A stretch of DNA of 64,000 nt from Ciona intestinalis (GCF_000224145.3 NC_020175.2:4344363-4408362), one strand, 5' to 3'. Shown: positions 1-17,943, numbered from the stretch's first letter. Made by a program: numbers and translations. The notes: generated by a model not told the origin, from the sequence alone.

Positions 1-75
1 GGAGCAATTTCTGTTAAGTGTCTTGCCAAAGACAAACACCCACAATGGTATCATTGTCAAGCTTTGAACCTAGTT
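1..75 (-). mobile_element. SINE fragment (head plus central domain) cut by window edge
   Basis: Read on the minus strand it carries a B-box-like GGTTCAA, then ACCATTGTGGGTGT and the GGCAAGACACTTAA core shared with the copies at 58.1-58.3 kb and 5.15 kb. It lies in the intron before the first visible sodium-channel exon. Confidence 0.7.
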
Positions 76-97
76 TACCAACCTCATATTTTTACAG

Positions 98-3000
98 ATT
101 ACCAGAGCGTGATTAAAAACATCAACTATGGATTTGTTGTTGTGTTTACCCTAGAGATCGTGATACGAATAATCGCGATGGGAAAATCATATTTCTATGT
201 TCCATGGAATGTGTTTGACTTTCTCCTCATTCTTGCTTCTGTACTTGGTGAGAATTTATTAGATCATGTATTTATCCTCGTGTAGGGGTAACTAACATTA
301 GTTGCACATTTTTTTATTGCCAACTAATTGCCTGGCTTTATGCACCGTTTGCTTAAGAGTTACAAAGCTGTTTAGTGTTTAGGTGTTGCTATTAGTGACC
401 AATAAGATAGATAAAAAACTATTGCCCGCTAAAATACTCACACGTATACAATGGTACTAGAACACTGTATCGTCTAGTCACATCTGTTTAGCTAAAAAGT
501 TTTTAAAATCAAGATTACTTTACCGCATGGGACATGAAAATGTCTTATTAAATGAGTTTAATTTTTTGGTGTTTGTTTAAAAACTACAAATTTATTTATT
601 ATATATTTTCACAGCAAATGCCATTCCCATAATTATCACCCATACGAACCCTAACACTGTGAGTACGGTGACCTCCACACCGTGGCTCCCTATGTTCCGG
701 ATGGTGCGTGTGGCCCGCATCCTCCGGGTAGCTCGCGTTGCTAGTGGCATCCGGACTTTGCTCTTCGCTCTGATGCTCTCTGCTCCTGCTCTTTTTAACG
801 TTGGAAGTCTTCTTTTCCTCTTCGTTTTTATCTACGCCATCTTCGGGATGAACCAGTTTGCTCTTGTGGAGAAAAAGGGAGCAATTAACGATATTTTAAA
901 CTTTGAAACATTCCCAAATACTTTTTTACTTCTATTCCAGGTGAACATTCCATATTTTTATATTGGTAGTGTTTTATACTGAACTGTTGCTGGCAAGTGT
1001 AATATGCAAAACGGATTTTCCAGAAAAAGACAAATTTTCCAGAAAAAAATGTTTTCCCCTAAAACTAATTACAGGCCTAATTTCCCTTCCCCAACAAAAA
1101 TGGTTAAATAGACAACAAAAAAGAGCCAATGTGAATGAATGACACTAATTTCAGTAAAGTCTTTATAACATATGGGTGTCCAATGTTCATAAATCTTGTG
1201 ACTGCTTACGGGTTGCTTAACTTTGTTGGTGATGGTTCATTGTGTGTTATTTTTTATAACTTTGTTGAAGATGCAACTTGTTGCCGAGATTTTTTTACTA
1301 CCTATTTCCTTTATACCATTTTCAGATGTCAACTTCTGCTGGTTGGGATGGTTTTATGGAACCAACATTGTATGTGGAAGGCAATCCAGCTTGTGTGGAT
1401 AGTAAAAATGGAGAGAAAGGAACCTGCATGTCAACTTCATTTGTTGGATACTTTTACTTTGTCAGGTATGGATACTCTACCTTTATATTATTCTTGACAA
1501 ACATTGAATGAACGTTTTGTAACTTATTTGCACACATGTGTAACGATGGTCGTTATAGCAGGGCTGTTCTGTTTCACATACATAAGTTATTTTTTTTTTA
1601 ATATTTTAAGTTTATTGTATATATTATACAGACACTTTAAAACTTGCAATAAACTTAATTACTTTGTTAACTGAATTGAGTTCAGTAACGTAAGATCTGA
1701 TCTTGGAAATCTAGCCCTGGTTGGAATAATATAATAGTGTTCTGAATATAAGAAACGCAGTAAGAAAAAACATTTTAATAAAACCTAATTTAAACCCCCC
1801 AAAAAACAAGAAAATATGTTGTTGCTTTTCAGCTACCTTCTTGTGACTTTTGTGATCATAACGAACATGTATATCGCGATTATCCTTGAAAACTTTGATC
1901 TTGCTACTAAAGACAATGAAGAAGCTGTAACAGCTGATGACTTTGAGCATTTCTTTGATATGTGGCAACGTTATGATAAAAATGGAAATGGAAAAGTAAC
2001 TGTTTAATTTTTTTAGTGGGGATATATAGTAGAGTACTAGTGGGGATATATAGTAGAGTGGGGAAAGACGGAACACCTTTAGCACATATTAACCAAATAT
2101 CCTAGATCGTGTTTTAAACAATCACCAACGGTCTATGAGGGAAACAGTTTTATAATTCTTTAAATTTTCTTTGTTTACTACCAATTAGGACGAAAAAATA
2201 GAATGTGGAGGTGTCCCATCTTTCCCCACCCCACTATATTTTGCACACATCCATATAAAACAGAACATTATGCGCAAAACTATAATAAATTCGGCTAAAA
2301 CTATAATAAATTCGGCTAAATTGCCTTTTTTCATTTATTGTTTTTATGCTTCGTTTGTGAAGACTGACGATGTCATTTAGGTGAAATATATATAGTAGGG
2401 TGGGGGAAGATGGGACACCTTTGGCACATAATATACAAATATCCTGACCGTGTTTTAAACAAATAAAGAGTCTTGAGAATACGGCTTTATATGCTTCTGA
2501 ATTTTCTTTGTTTTCCACCAAATGGAACGAGAAATTAGAATGAAAGGGTGTCCCATCTCCCCCCACCCTACTCTATCTTTTTTATACCATAAGTTTGACT
2601 ATGTTTTTGTCGGTTACGTTTTCGTAGTTCTGACTGAAAATTGTATTTATATTTTAGCTCACTGTGACGGAGTTAAGTGAATTACTTCATAATATTGATC
2701 GACCGTTGAGGATACGGAAGCCAAATAAGCACCATATCGCAAACATGAGAATACCCATGGATTCAGAAGGCGAGATATACCTGTTAGATGTAGCTTCTGC
2801 TTTAACAAAGAAGATTATAGGTATGTAAATGTAACTCATTTGGCTCGTGTGCACGAGGTGTACAAAACGGAACACCCGTGTTATAACGACTGTCGTTGCC
2901 CCGCCACGCAACAATAAACAATGATAAATAAACAGCCACACTTTTTACCTGACGTTCTTTTAGACTTTTTATCCATTGCTTGTTTTAACAATTGTTGTTT

Positions 3001-3826
3001 TGCTGTTGATTCCCATCTTTTCTTTCTTTATATAACTTTTTTTAAAGATTTTTTAATTTTTTTATAGAAATAAATAGAAATTATTTTATGTTATTTTCAA
3101 GGTACCGACGGTTTCACCGACGAGACAGAGTCTGAACTCCGATCTTACTACAAGCGTAAGTGTCGAGGTTCACTTCGTTCAGAAAGCCGCACGAAAGTAA
3201 CCAACACATACGATTACGTAATGAACATCGACGACTCCCCTAACAACGTCATTGATCGCGTCATTGCTTCTCCGCTGACGATTGAGGTCAGTCGGAATGA
3301 TGGTTACGTCACAAACGACATTGTGACAAAAGCAGACATTCACCCGACCCGAGAAATGCAGGTCGTACTCCCCGCTTTCCATGAGCAGGCTAAATCTGCT
3401 CAAATTGTGACGTCACCCACCTCTGACGTCACGTCATACACCCTTGCCGCCACCGAGCGGCCGGTGAATGGGTTGAAAATTGAAGACGAATTGAAAGCAA
3501 GCCGAAACAGAAATAGCAACTGCAGCCGAAACCCGAGGACACTTAACGGGGAAGTAGGTAACGCTACTGTCAATACACTGAAGACTTTATGCGCAATTTC
3601 GCTACGTATTCAACTCACGGAAAATAATGCAAGCCACCACACTGTACACGACAATTCCAGACACAACAGTCGTTTTGACCGCCACGAGATTTTTTCACCG
3701 TGGCTGTCAATGTCACGGCGCGTTCGGTCACGTGAGGGAAACAGTCACGGCTGGTTGAACTCAAGCCCCCGCTCGAATAAACTGCCCGTGCCGCATCGTG
3801 ACGATCCCGAATCAAATCATTGTTAA
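98..3826 (+). CDS. Nav: Voltage-gated sodium channel, C-terminal six exons (partial)
   Basis: Pore-forming alpha subunit of a plasma-membrane sodium channel. Only domain IV from S2 onward and the cytoplasmic tail fall in the window. Exons: 98-247, 615-940, 1326-1465, 1833-1995, 2658-2820, 3102-3826; all joins keep frame, giving about 555 residues and a TAA stop. Exon 1 holds S2-S3 (WNVFDF), exon 2 holds S4-S5 ([20 protein letters not shown], then [12 protein letters not shown]), exon 3 holds the P-loop (STSAGWDG, the alanine of the DEKA filter), exon 4 holds S6 ([11 protein letters not shown]) and the first half of an EF-hand. Exon 5 completes it (DKNGNGKLTVTE) and continues with [10 protein letters not shown], which matches the conserved Nav tail. 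The last exon is Ser/Thr-rich and I see no IQ motif. The filter alanine excludes Cav and NALCN; Nav1 versus Nav2 cannot be decided without domains I-III. S4 is three residues shorter than in other Nav channels as I recall them. Confidence 0.93.
1517..1592 (-). mobile_element. SINE tail fragment
   Basis: Reverse complement of the SINE tail (AACAGAACA ... TTATAACGA ... AAATAAGTTA type sequence), diverged, in the intron between sodium-channel exons 3 and 4. Confidence 0.5.
2046..2239 (+). mobile_element. MITE copy in sodium-channel intron
   Basis: Full-length member of the family described at 12834-13029, with both terminal inverted repeats (GTGGGGAAAG at the left, CTTTCCCCACCCCAC at the right). 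The left end is preceded by a partial tandem duplication of the terminal 20-odd bases (AGTGGGGATATATAGTAGAG occurs twice from about 2015). Confidence 0.85.
2389..2577 (+). mobile_element. MITE copy in the same intron
   Basis: Second full-length copy about 150 bp after the first, same orientation, inverted repeats nearly perfect (GGTGGGGGAAGATGGGACAC against GTGTCCCATCTCCCCCCACC). Confidence 0.88.
2824..2940 (+). mobile_element. SINE tail fragment
   Basis: Tail domain of the SINE (CACGAGGTGTACAAAACGGA, then ACACCCGTGTTATAACGAC and CCCCGCCACGC) directly after the donor site of sodium-channel exon 5. Confidence 0.75.
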
Positions 3827-4184
3827 TCTATATACTTTACAACTAATATACTTTGCCTTATACTGTCTCGTGGCCCACGCAGCGTTCTGCGAAGACACAT
3901 CCTCACGCAGAAGTACTCGTTTTACTATTTTATTGTCAGAAGTCAAAGAAGTGGACGAAACTGAACAATATACCACATACATACCGCCTCTTATTGTCCA
4001 GCGGTCATTGTGTTATTCGTATACATCAGTATTACTTTTGCCTCGATTTCTTGTTCGAGTTGAAAACTGTGTTCCTAGTTTCCTCTGTTGCTTATCGAAA
4101 CAAGCGAGAATGCTGAAAAAACTTGTTGTATTTGCTCAGGTGCTCGAACCCAGTTCACCCGATGCGATAATGATATTTTATGTC
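3827..4184. other. Convergent 3' intergenic spacer
   Basis: Short spacer between the stop of the sodium channel (+) and the stop of the unrecognised gene (-). It must hold both 3' UTRs. No clear AATAAA on either strand and no repeat were noticed. Confidence 0.6.
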
Positions 4185-5561
4185 TCATTTTAGCTTGTTC
4201 AGATCGGTAGGAGCCGAGAAAAACGCTCTTTTCAGCGTCCGAATCGACGTGGCGTCTCGGTCCTCGTAGGTGGCCGAAATAGGCGGTAATTTCAAGTTGA
4301 AGCCGCTGTTGTTAGGCGAATATGCGATCACTGACCATCGACGTGGGAATCTCCTTCTTGCGCTATCTCCACCTTCAATTTTCGGGAACATGTTCAAACC
4401 TAAGTCTTCCTCCTCGTTCAAGCGATTTTTCTCAATGTCTGCGATACTAACTTCGCAGTATGCTGGATCAGGCTGTGTTTTAATTTCCTCTCCAGTTAGC
4501 GGCAATACGAAGCCCCCTCTTGCCTCTAGATCGCTGACGTACCGACTCATTCGGACCAGACTCTTTTCTAGTTCTTGGTTTGCGCTCTCAATACTAGAAA
4601 TACCAGAATCGCTGGTTGACCTTGTTCTTTGTGGGATTTGTAAAGTTGTCTTGGCACGAGTGAGCCTTTTATTCAGCGTAGCTCTTTCCGCATCAATAAG
4701 CCGTGAACTGCAACTTTCAAGTCTGTTCCTATCAATCTCTATCCTATCCATTTTAAGAAACCCGTTAGACAAATCCTTTGTCATTTTTGCGGCCCATACT
4801 TTGTCCCGCACTAGGGTGGCGTCGAACCCCGACCTCCTACGGACCCTGGTCATGGCCTTGAACGACCTGACAATCCTTGGATCGTCTTCCGCCACCGTAT
4901 GGTCCGTTAAGTAGAGATCTTCTGACAACTCGTACTTTTTCACGATTTTAGTTCTGCAATAATTTTCAGTATTAATGATTGCAGTATGTAACAACGACGC
5001 GTATAATACTGCGGCGTAAGATGCGATATTGTTAAAATCTCACACTTCCTGATCGTGTTTTAAACAATTAACAGCGCTCTTTTAGAATCGCAGGGGCATA
5101 CGTCCATATAATTATGTACACAATCAAAAAGTCAAGAAATAGCCCTCCTATAAGACACTTGACAGCAATTGCTCCAACCCAGTTTTCAGTAACGGGTTGT
5201 CTAAATTGTGAGTCATACAAAAAAAAACACCTAAAAAGTTACATACGTAGTAACTCGTCAGCGGCACGAGGTGTATGAAACCGAACACCCGATTTATCCG
5301 ACCACGCGAGAAGAATGACAATAACATTCTATCACTTTTAAAGGGCAGAAATAACTATTCAATGTATATGTATAATTTGTGTTAAACATACAATTTCTAC
5401 CTTTTATTTATTCTCGCTTTTTGTAGTTCGTACTTCTCCTGGAAGTGACGTAACTTCTTGTCCACGTCATCGCATACGTCATCAGCCGTGGTGACGTTGG
5501 AGGTACCACTGTAAGATTTTCTACGAGCTAGTAAACTTGGGACTAAAATCGGTGGATGCAT
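4185..5561 (-). CDS. Unrecognised two-exon gene, 309 residues, charged and partly coiled-coil
   Basis: Minus-strand gene. Exon 1 is 5561-5401 (starts MHPPILVPSLLARRKSYS, ends ...QKARINK) and exon 2 is 4953-4185 (starts TKIVKKYELSEDLY, ends NKLK then TGA). The donor (AAAAG|gtagaa) and acceptor (attgcag|AACTAA) share phase 2, and the join reads through cleanly. The protein is soluble-looking with no signal peptide or membrane segment. It has two Lys/Glu-rich helical stretches (residues about 34-65 and 110-150), a Ser-rich linker (STSDSGISSIES), a second charged helix and a basic C-terminus with RRRFPRRWS. I do not recognise the family. The long open frame crossing a matched splice junction is the main support for it being real. 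It converges on the sodium channel and shares the strand of the ETS gene downstream. Confidence 0.75.
5146..5325 (+). mobile_element. SINE, 5'-truncated
   Basis: Begins inside the central palindrome (AAGACACTTGACAGCAATTG), continues through CTCCAACCCAG and a GGGTTGTCTAAATTG linker, then the tail (TTACATACGTAGTAACTCGT, CACGAGGTGTATGAAAC). This copy shows that central domain and tail belong to one element. Confidence 0.8.
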
Positions 5562-6017
5562 GTTCGTTTTAACTTACTCCTAAACTCCTACTAACGATAA
5601 GTTTTGTATCAATTGAATTCAAGCTTATGATTTTTCTTGAGAGCCATGGCCTCTTAAACCCTGCCCACACTTAGCGTCGGCATAATACGTTATTTATAGC
5701 CCTATCTTCACAGAGCGTATGTTTACCTATCTAATCTCCCCTTCGCTACGAATACAACTTTATTTAGACTCTGGGGGGCATTGGGCGATCTTATGCTAAC
5801 ACTTCGCGTGACCGCTTTGACTTCTTATAAATGTATATTGACCGTTCGTTTCTCCTATGCTGACCTGTAGGCACATCATCGGTCATCTGCAGGTAGTCAA
5901 GCGGCTGTGGCCTTTATACAGAGTAAAATTTTCAATCCTGGGAAACAGAGCGCTCTTCAACTTCGCTAACGTTCCAGACGCGCCTTGACGCTTAAACCAA
6001 CACTCGCTACATTATAA

Positions 6018-6218
6018 TCACGTCGGTATGCTCTGCCATGTTGGTTTGATAAGCTGTAGACGATCGACATTCCTTTTGAAGTCGATGGTCGTGTTGAAAT
6101 AGCCCTGCCATGCCCTACGATCCTCCGCCCCTCGCCATTGTCCAGCTCGCACGCCAGAAAACCAATTTAAACTTCCTTTTCCGGCGCCCGTTTGTAAAAA
6201 CTCGGTATCACGTGACAT
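6018..6218 (-). CDS. Possible small protein, 66 residues, Trp-rich
   Basis: Single ATG-to-TGA frame on the minus strand. The product is compact and basic with five tryptophans and motifs such as NWFSGVRAGQWRGAEDRRAW followed by GYFNTTIDFKRN, which looks more like real protein than most spacer ORFs. A minus-strand AATAAA (plus TTTATT near 5760) lies about 250 nt downstream. No family was recognised and no flanking splice sites were resolved, so it could also be one exon of a larger gene or chance. Confidence 0.35.
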   Translation of the reverse strand: MSRDTEFLQTGAGKGSLNWFSGVRAGQWRGAEDRRAWQGYFNTTIDFKRNVDRLQLIKPTWQSIPT

Positions 6219-6925
6219 ATTACGTAAGAAGTTACCATGGGCAACAGAAGGTCAACAGTCACGAAATTCCTATGAAATAATTTTAAAATGTTCTGGCGCA
6301 TTATATTTACAATTTTTTAATTAAAAAATAAATAGTATTTTTGAAAATTCTGGTATAATATAACGTACTATATAGGTTTAATTTTATTTTGAAATTTATA
6401 ATTTGCTCGGCATGATTGACATTTAAGCTAATGGCCCTTTGAAGGATTAACTCAAAACATTTTCTTTGCGGTTAAACGTCGGTATTTTAAACGCAGTCTA
6501 TTGAAGTTATTTAAGTTGTGTAATAAGACACTTCGATATTCTATCCGGTCGGCCGCGATTTGTTCACGAAATCAAACAATACCATAATCCGATCGTGGCG
6601 CACTTGAAAGGTATATTGTCTGGGAACTAAATCAACTTTCGTCGTTCTGCGGGGCCTCGTTATTAGCAGTTCAAAATGAAATTCTCAGACCTATGTTTTT
6701 ACAAGCGTGCAGCTGAGCGGACGATTTAAAATATCACTTTGTAGATTGCAGCAATCATATATTGACTTTGACATTGCTGTTTTAGTATTACACACGCGTG
6801 GCTGGGCCATTACCAAATAATGTGATTCTCAAGTACTTGGTAACTTAAGAAATATTGTCTAATATGTCGGTCGTTTGGTTCACGTATTATGTTTCTAGTA
6901 GGTTGAGGTCACAATTTTTGGAATT

Positions 6926-7118
6926 TAGTAGGTTGGGGTAACATGGTACACTTTTTATTCTCTTTTTTTTCGTTCCATTTGGATGTAAACAAAGAACATT
7001 TAAAGAATTATAACACCGTACGACTTCCATAGACCGTTGATTAGTGTTTAAACACAATCAGGATATTAGGTGCTAAAGGTCTCCCCCCCCCCGTCGTTTC
7101 CTACCCTATACTATATGT
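6926..7118 (-). mobile_element. MITE copy, reverse orientation
   Basis: Diverged full-length copy with TAGTAGGTTGGGG at one end and CCTACCCTATACTATA at the other. The internal GTAAACAAAGAACATT and CAATCAGGATATTA match the reverse complement of the consensus. Confidence 0.75.
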
Positions 7119-7474
7119 TACCTTAAAACAAAAATAATTAGTTTGCATTACTAAATAGTGTGATTCCCAAAAAAGTCGGTAATTAAGAATTAGGTTGATT
7201 ATTTATGTGGGTCACGTTTTATGCAGGTTGCGGACAATGCTTCATTATTTGTCGCCCTGTTTATAGTAAACAAACAATATTTACAGGGATGTTACTTCTG
7301 CTAGTATAATTAATATTTTAAATAAATAATATTTTAACGGCTTATCCGGTAAAAGTATAGTATATTTTTTCAACGTCTCTCTCGCCATTCGGCAAGGCTT
7401 TATCAGGGAATGAGGCATAAAATGACTTTACAAAAACCCTTACTAACTGAAACGTCAACGAATATATGTTACAT

Positions 7475-7480
7475 TTTATT
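7475..7480 (-). terminator. Polyadenylation signal for the minus-strand ETS gene
   Basis: Plus TTTATT, i.e. AATAAA on the minus strand, 21 nt after the stop codon. This implies a very short 3' UTR if used. Confidence 0.5.
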
Positions 7481-7500
7481 CACGATGTACAAAATACGCT

Positions 7501-13684
<6,184 letters not shown>

Positions 13685-15370
13685 TTCCGGCTCGGAGTTG
13701 TGATTTGACTCGTTCTTTGATGGTTGATTAATTTACGTTAAATTTTTGTTACGATTTTTGCCTTCTGATTGGTTATTATTTTTTGCGTATGGGTAATTAA
13801 AATCAACATATAACATGTATCATCTGTAAGTAATTTCGCAATCAAAAGTTACGTAAAGAATTAAAAGTAAAAAAATATATTATTACAGCACGTATACGCA
13901 TATATATACCGTCAACAAATTTCAAACTACGCGATTAAAAAAGCCGAACTGTTTACCAAAAACACGTAAAACATGTAGCGGTCGTTGTATAGGAAATAGT
14001 AATTGCTCCAAAGCAAAAAACATCCGTTGTACTAACGCTACTTAAAATAATATACCGCGTGTACACTATCTGAGTTCCGGTAAGCAACAAGGCGTAACAA
14101 CAAACAAACAATTACTTTGCAATAAAATTTTCCGGTTTATACAATAATCTTTAAGCTACGCTAAGCTTGTATACTCCTTCACTACAAATTTTCAGCCCCT
14201 TTCCGTTTAAAATGTCAGTGTTTTTTGTATACTGTATAGCTAATTTCGATTACTTCTAAATCTGTTATTTTGCTTTCGTAAGCTTTCTATACACGTCTTT
14301 TAGCTGAATGACTTGCCCAATCTGCTTTACCTAGCTGGTACATGAGCTCCTGTCACGGTCTCATCCCATTTCCGATACAGATTTTGTCCTTTGAAAGTCG
14401 CCAGCGCTTAAACTCTATTGTCTTTGACATTTATCCTTTGTCTACCGCTCTAACTGATACATTTATTGTAATATATACTTTAAATACGCTTTAAATACGT
14501 GAAAAAAGATTTTGAAAAACTGTCATAAAACAAAAACCTAACCTACAAGGTATAAAATTTCGCTTATTTTGTATGGAAACAAATTTAATATTTTCTCTAA
14601 AAATAAGTCCTAACTTTACCTAACGAAAAACAACCACTTAACTAATACTCAAGCATAAGCATTACGCTCCCCATTTTTAGCTCCAAATTTAAAAATACCC
14701 AACTACCCCCTTATCCACCTGGGTCAATGCACGAAAGTGGAAACGAGAGTAGCAAGTAAAATTTAGGAGAAAGAAACCGTATCTGTTGAAAGCAACGCCA
14801 TGAGTTCATAACGCATTGACCCGACATGTTGCTTGCGGTTGTAGTTTATCCGACAGAACCGAAATCTGTTGGTACTGTTAAAGTATCGTTTTAATATAGT
14901 TTAACTTTAAATAACGAATATTTCGAAAAAAAATGTTTAAATAAGACTTTCTTATCGGAAATTTTACATTTTTAAACGAATGTTTTTGAAATTTCGGGAT
15001 CTAAATAACGATTTGTTTCCGAAAATGTTACGAGAATCAGGTAGCCTATTAAATTTCAGCACCAAAACTCCATGTTGAGCTGAAAAGACTGGAATACGGT
15101 ATAGCCTACCGTGCCGTATAAGACATATATTCCGTTAGTTAGCATATAGTATCTTTAGAGTCTTAAGAATACCGGTATATAATTCAGATTTTCCGGTAGA
15201 TTTTTTTGTAGAATTATTCTTCTTATAAAACAAAGAACCGTTGTGTATCTGTGGATTTATTTCCACTAGACTCAGACTTTCCAATGACAGTTTTATATGC
15301 CAGACATTTTCCCTTTGGATGCATATGTTTTCTAGTGTAATATGTTGTCCAAAATGCCAACTGTAAACCG
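13685..15370. other. AT-rich spacer upstream of the minus ETS gene
   Basis: No repeat and no splice-supported coding sequence noticed. A TATA-like TATATATACC run near 13902 (minus orientation GGTATATATA) lies about 220 bp upstream of the ETS start codon and could mark its promoter, but the AT content makes this weak. Confidence 0.4.
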
Positions 15371-15373
15371 AAA

Positions 15374-15625
15374 AAATAATCACCCACTAAGTTGACACAC
15401 GTGATAAGCTGGCACGAGCTGTATAAAACACAACTCCCGTGTTATAACGACCATTGTTTCCCGCCAGAGATAAACAGGTTACAAAAAAATAATCACCCAC
15501 AAAGTAACATACATGGTAACTCGTAAGCTGACACGAGGTGTATTATCACCCGTGTTATAAGTTATAACGACTGTCGTTTTCCGGCCACGCGGGGTGAAAT
15601 AAGTTACATACATTCATTCATTCAT
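15374..15625 (+). mobile_element. Two SINE tail copies in tandem
   Basis: Tail domain twice in the same orientation (about 15374-15475 and 15484-15625). Each runs from AATCACCCAC to the GTTATAACGA block. The second ends in AAATAAGTTACATACATTCA and ATTCATTCAT simple repeat, which defines the 3' end of the element. Confidence 0.78.
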
Positions 15626-16180
15626 ACCCACCCCTATAAATTGAAAGTAAAAGTTATAAAAATCCATGTTCACAACTTTATAAAATTCCAAGTTCAAGAC
15701 ACGACGGAAGTGAAGAGCAGGCATCGGGTTCCTCTGTCCTATGCGCATGTCTAGCCGGGGTTTAATATTTTACCCTTCATCGAACGTTTATTTAAATAAG
15801 CTTTGTTCGCCCCGCTTCGTCTGAATTTACTGTAACGCGGACGATGATGTAATTGGAATAAGTTTACAATTATTATTAAACTAAACACACGACGAATATA
15901 AACTGTTTGCGTTATTGTTGAAGCAAAAGTGTTTATTGCGCCGGTAATTTTGTGTCTTTTAGACAAGATAGTCTCTTTTTTTATTGGTCCATTTTGTAAT
16001 AAAACATTCTACAGAACATATAACCACATCCGCCTTTAAAATAATGAAGTGTTGAAACTACGATTAGGAAAAAGGTACCAACGGTGTTTACATTATCCCA
16101 CAGTATAGTGTAACTGAAATTACGTAATGTAGTTTTGGATCTATTTTTAATAAAGCATTTTTAAACTTGTTAGTTATGTA

Positions 16181-16369
16181 GCACTGTGGTGTAAGATGGG
16201 ACACCTTTTGCACATAATATCCAGATATCCTGATCGTGTTTTAAACAACAACAGTCTATGGAAGTCATGAGAATGCGGTTTATATTTCTTTGAATGTTCT
16301 TTGTTTACTACCAAATAGGACGAGAAAGTAGAATGAAAAAGTGTCCCATCTTTCCCCACCCTACTATAT
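16181..16369 (+). mobile_element. MITE copy
   Basis: Left GTGGTGTAAGATGGGACACC, right GTGTCCCATCTTTCCCCACC then CTACTATATA; full-length. Confidence 0.85.
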
Positions 16370-16399
16370 AAACGTGTTTTAGGGAGTCAACAATTCCCT

Positions 16400-17940
16400 T
16401 TACTTATTCACCCGTTCTCCTGATATATAGGGTGGTCTAATTTTACTCAAACTTCCGTCCATAGTAACCCCTGGCCCCCCTCTTGACCGAGACACTCATT
16501 AAATATAAAGTTCACGGCAGAGTTTAAGTGTTCTGTCCAGTTAACAAGCCATTTCACTTGTTACAAAAGACTTTCGGCTACTCCTTTGTCAATTTGGCGC
16601 ATCAGGGCACAGAAGGTCAAGACTGCTACAAAGTTACGACCCTTATCAAGGCCCAAGATCGGGGTTAAGGTGACGGTCAGAGACACTGTGTCCAGCCTTA
16701 AGGTGCTTCTTCATGTTTGCTTATCTCTTTCTAATTGAGCAAGGCTTGTCGTTATGTAGCTTTGGGTTTCGTTGCTGTACTTGTCGCTGTTGGGTGTCTC
16801 AGCTACGATTTAACAAACTGTTTTGAATCCGTTTCTAGTATAAGATGACCTTTTTGAACTCTAAATTGGATCTTGGTAGTATCGCTTTAAAAGATCTTTT
16901 TGCTAGCTACTGTATTGTCACTAGTGCGTTCAATACCACTAAGCCCATGCAAACATTCGATATGGTAGCTTGTCACAATGTAACGTGTAGGGGCCTTAGT
17001 GTCTTGATTCTCCAACTGATAAGCATTTTGTGAATGAACGCTCACGGTAAAAGCCATAAGACAACACCACCCTAGAGTTTGGGGTCATTAGTAGAAAAAA
17101 TATTCACTCGCGTTTGAAGGACACTGTGTTGTTTTGCACACAGTAAAAACAAGACCAGGCCATGTTTAAGTGTGTGGGTCTATATACTACAATGTTTTTC
17201 GCCTTTTATTGTGGCAGACCTCCAAAAATAGGAAGTAATATGGAGGGCCTTATGGTGGCCCAAATTTTAAACCCTTTTTCAGACAACCTTTTTTTGTAAT
17301 CGTACATTATTAAGAATGGTTGAAATGTCAAAAAAATAGTGGGTGAGGCAATCAACAGACCCATTTTTGATAGCCCCCAAAAAACGCTTCATAAACGTAT
17401 TCCCGAAACATGAGAAAAATTGGTGGCCGTAATTTTGTTGCTTTAAAATTGCCAAATATCAATCATGCCAACCCTGTTCGCCCAATCTTAGATTCGAGCG
17501 CTAACCGCACGAATTAGTGGACTTGGCACAGCACCCTACCATACCATTAGCAGTATGTATCCCAATTGACCCCAACTGATCCACGCGGCTCCGTACCAAC
17601 CCTTAAAACCGAATATATCCAAGTACTCAATACAATACATTTGCCCTAACGGCTACTGTACCCAAAATATTCCAACAGCGACACGAGAAGTCACCGGGCC
17701 GCAGCAGCATTACTTATTTGCAGGTCGTGCTGTTTCTTTCCACGGAAATGGATGTGTACAACATACCGATTGAGGTTTCCTGTTATTTCTAAGTGCTGGA
17801 ACGAAACATTTGCCAACAAATGTTTCACGCACAAGCCACCACTAATGCTTCCCTTATACAAAAATGCCGCCTTTCCTGTTTAAACTATTTTTATTCAACT
17901 TGTTTGAACTCTGATACAAAGGATGTAGAAAGCCTTATAC
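16400..17940. other. Spacer without recognisable genes
   Basis: Mixed-composition sequence. Short ATG frames here lack splice partners or protein-like composition. No repeats of the two local families were noticed. Confidence 0.4.
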
Positions 17941-17943
17941 GCG

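Larger units (their letters stand above)
5562..7474. other. Spacer between the unrecognised gene and the ETS gene
   Basis: Contains the 66-codon ORF at 6018-6218 and one MITE at 6926-7118. The remainder is AT-rich and I see no splice-matched coding sequence in it. Confidence 0.55.

Noticed and set aside
4270..4914. Plus-strand frame of 214 codons
   Set aside because: Antisense shadow of exon 2 of the unrecognised minus-strand gene; no splice context of its own.
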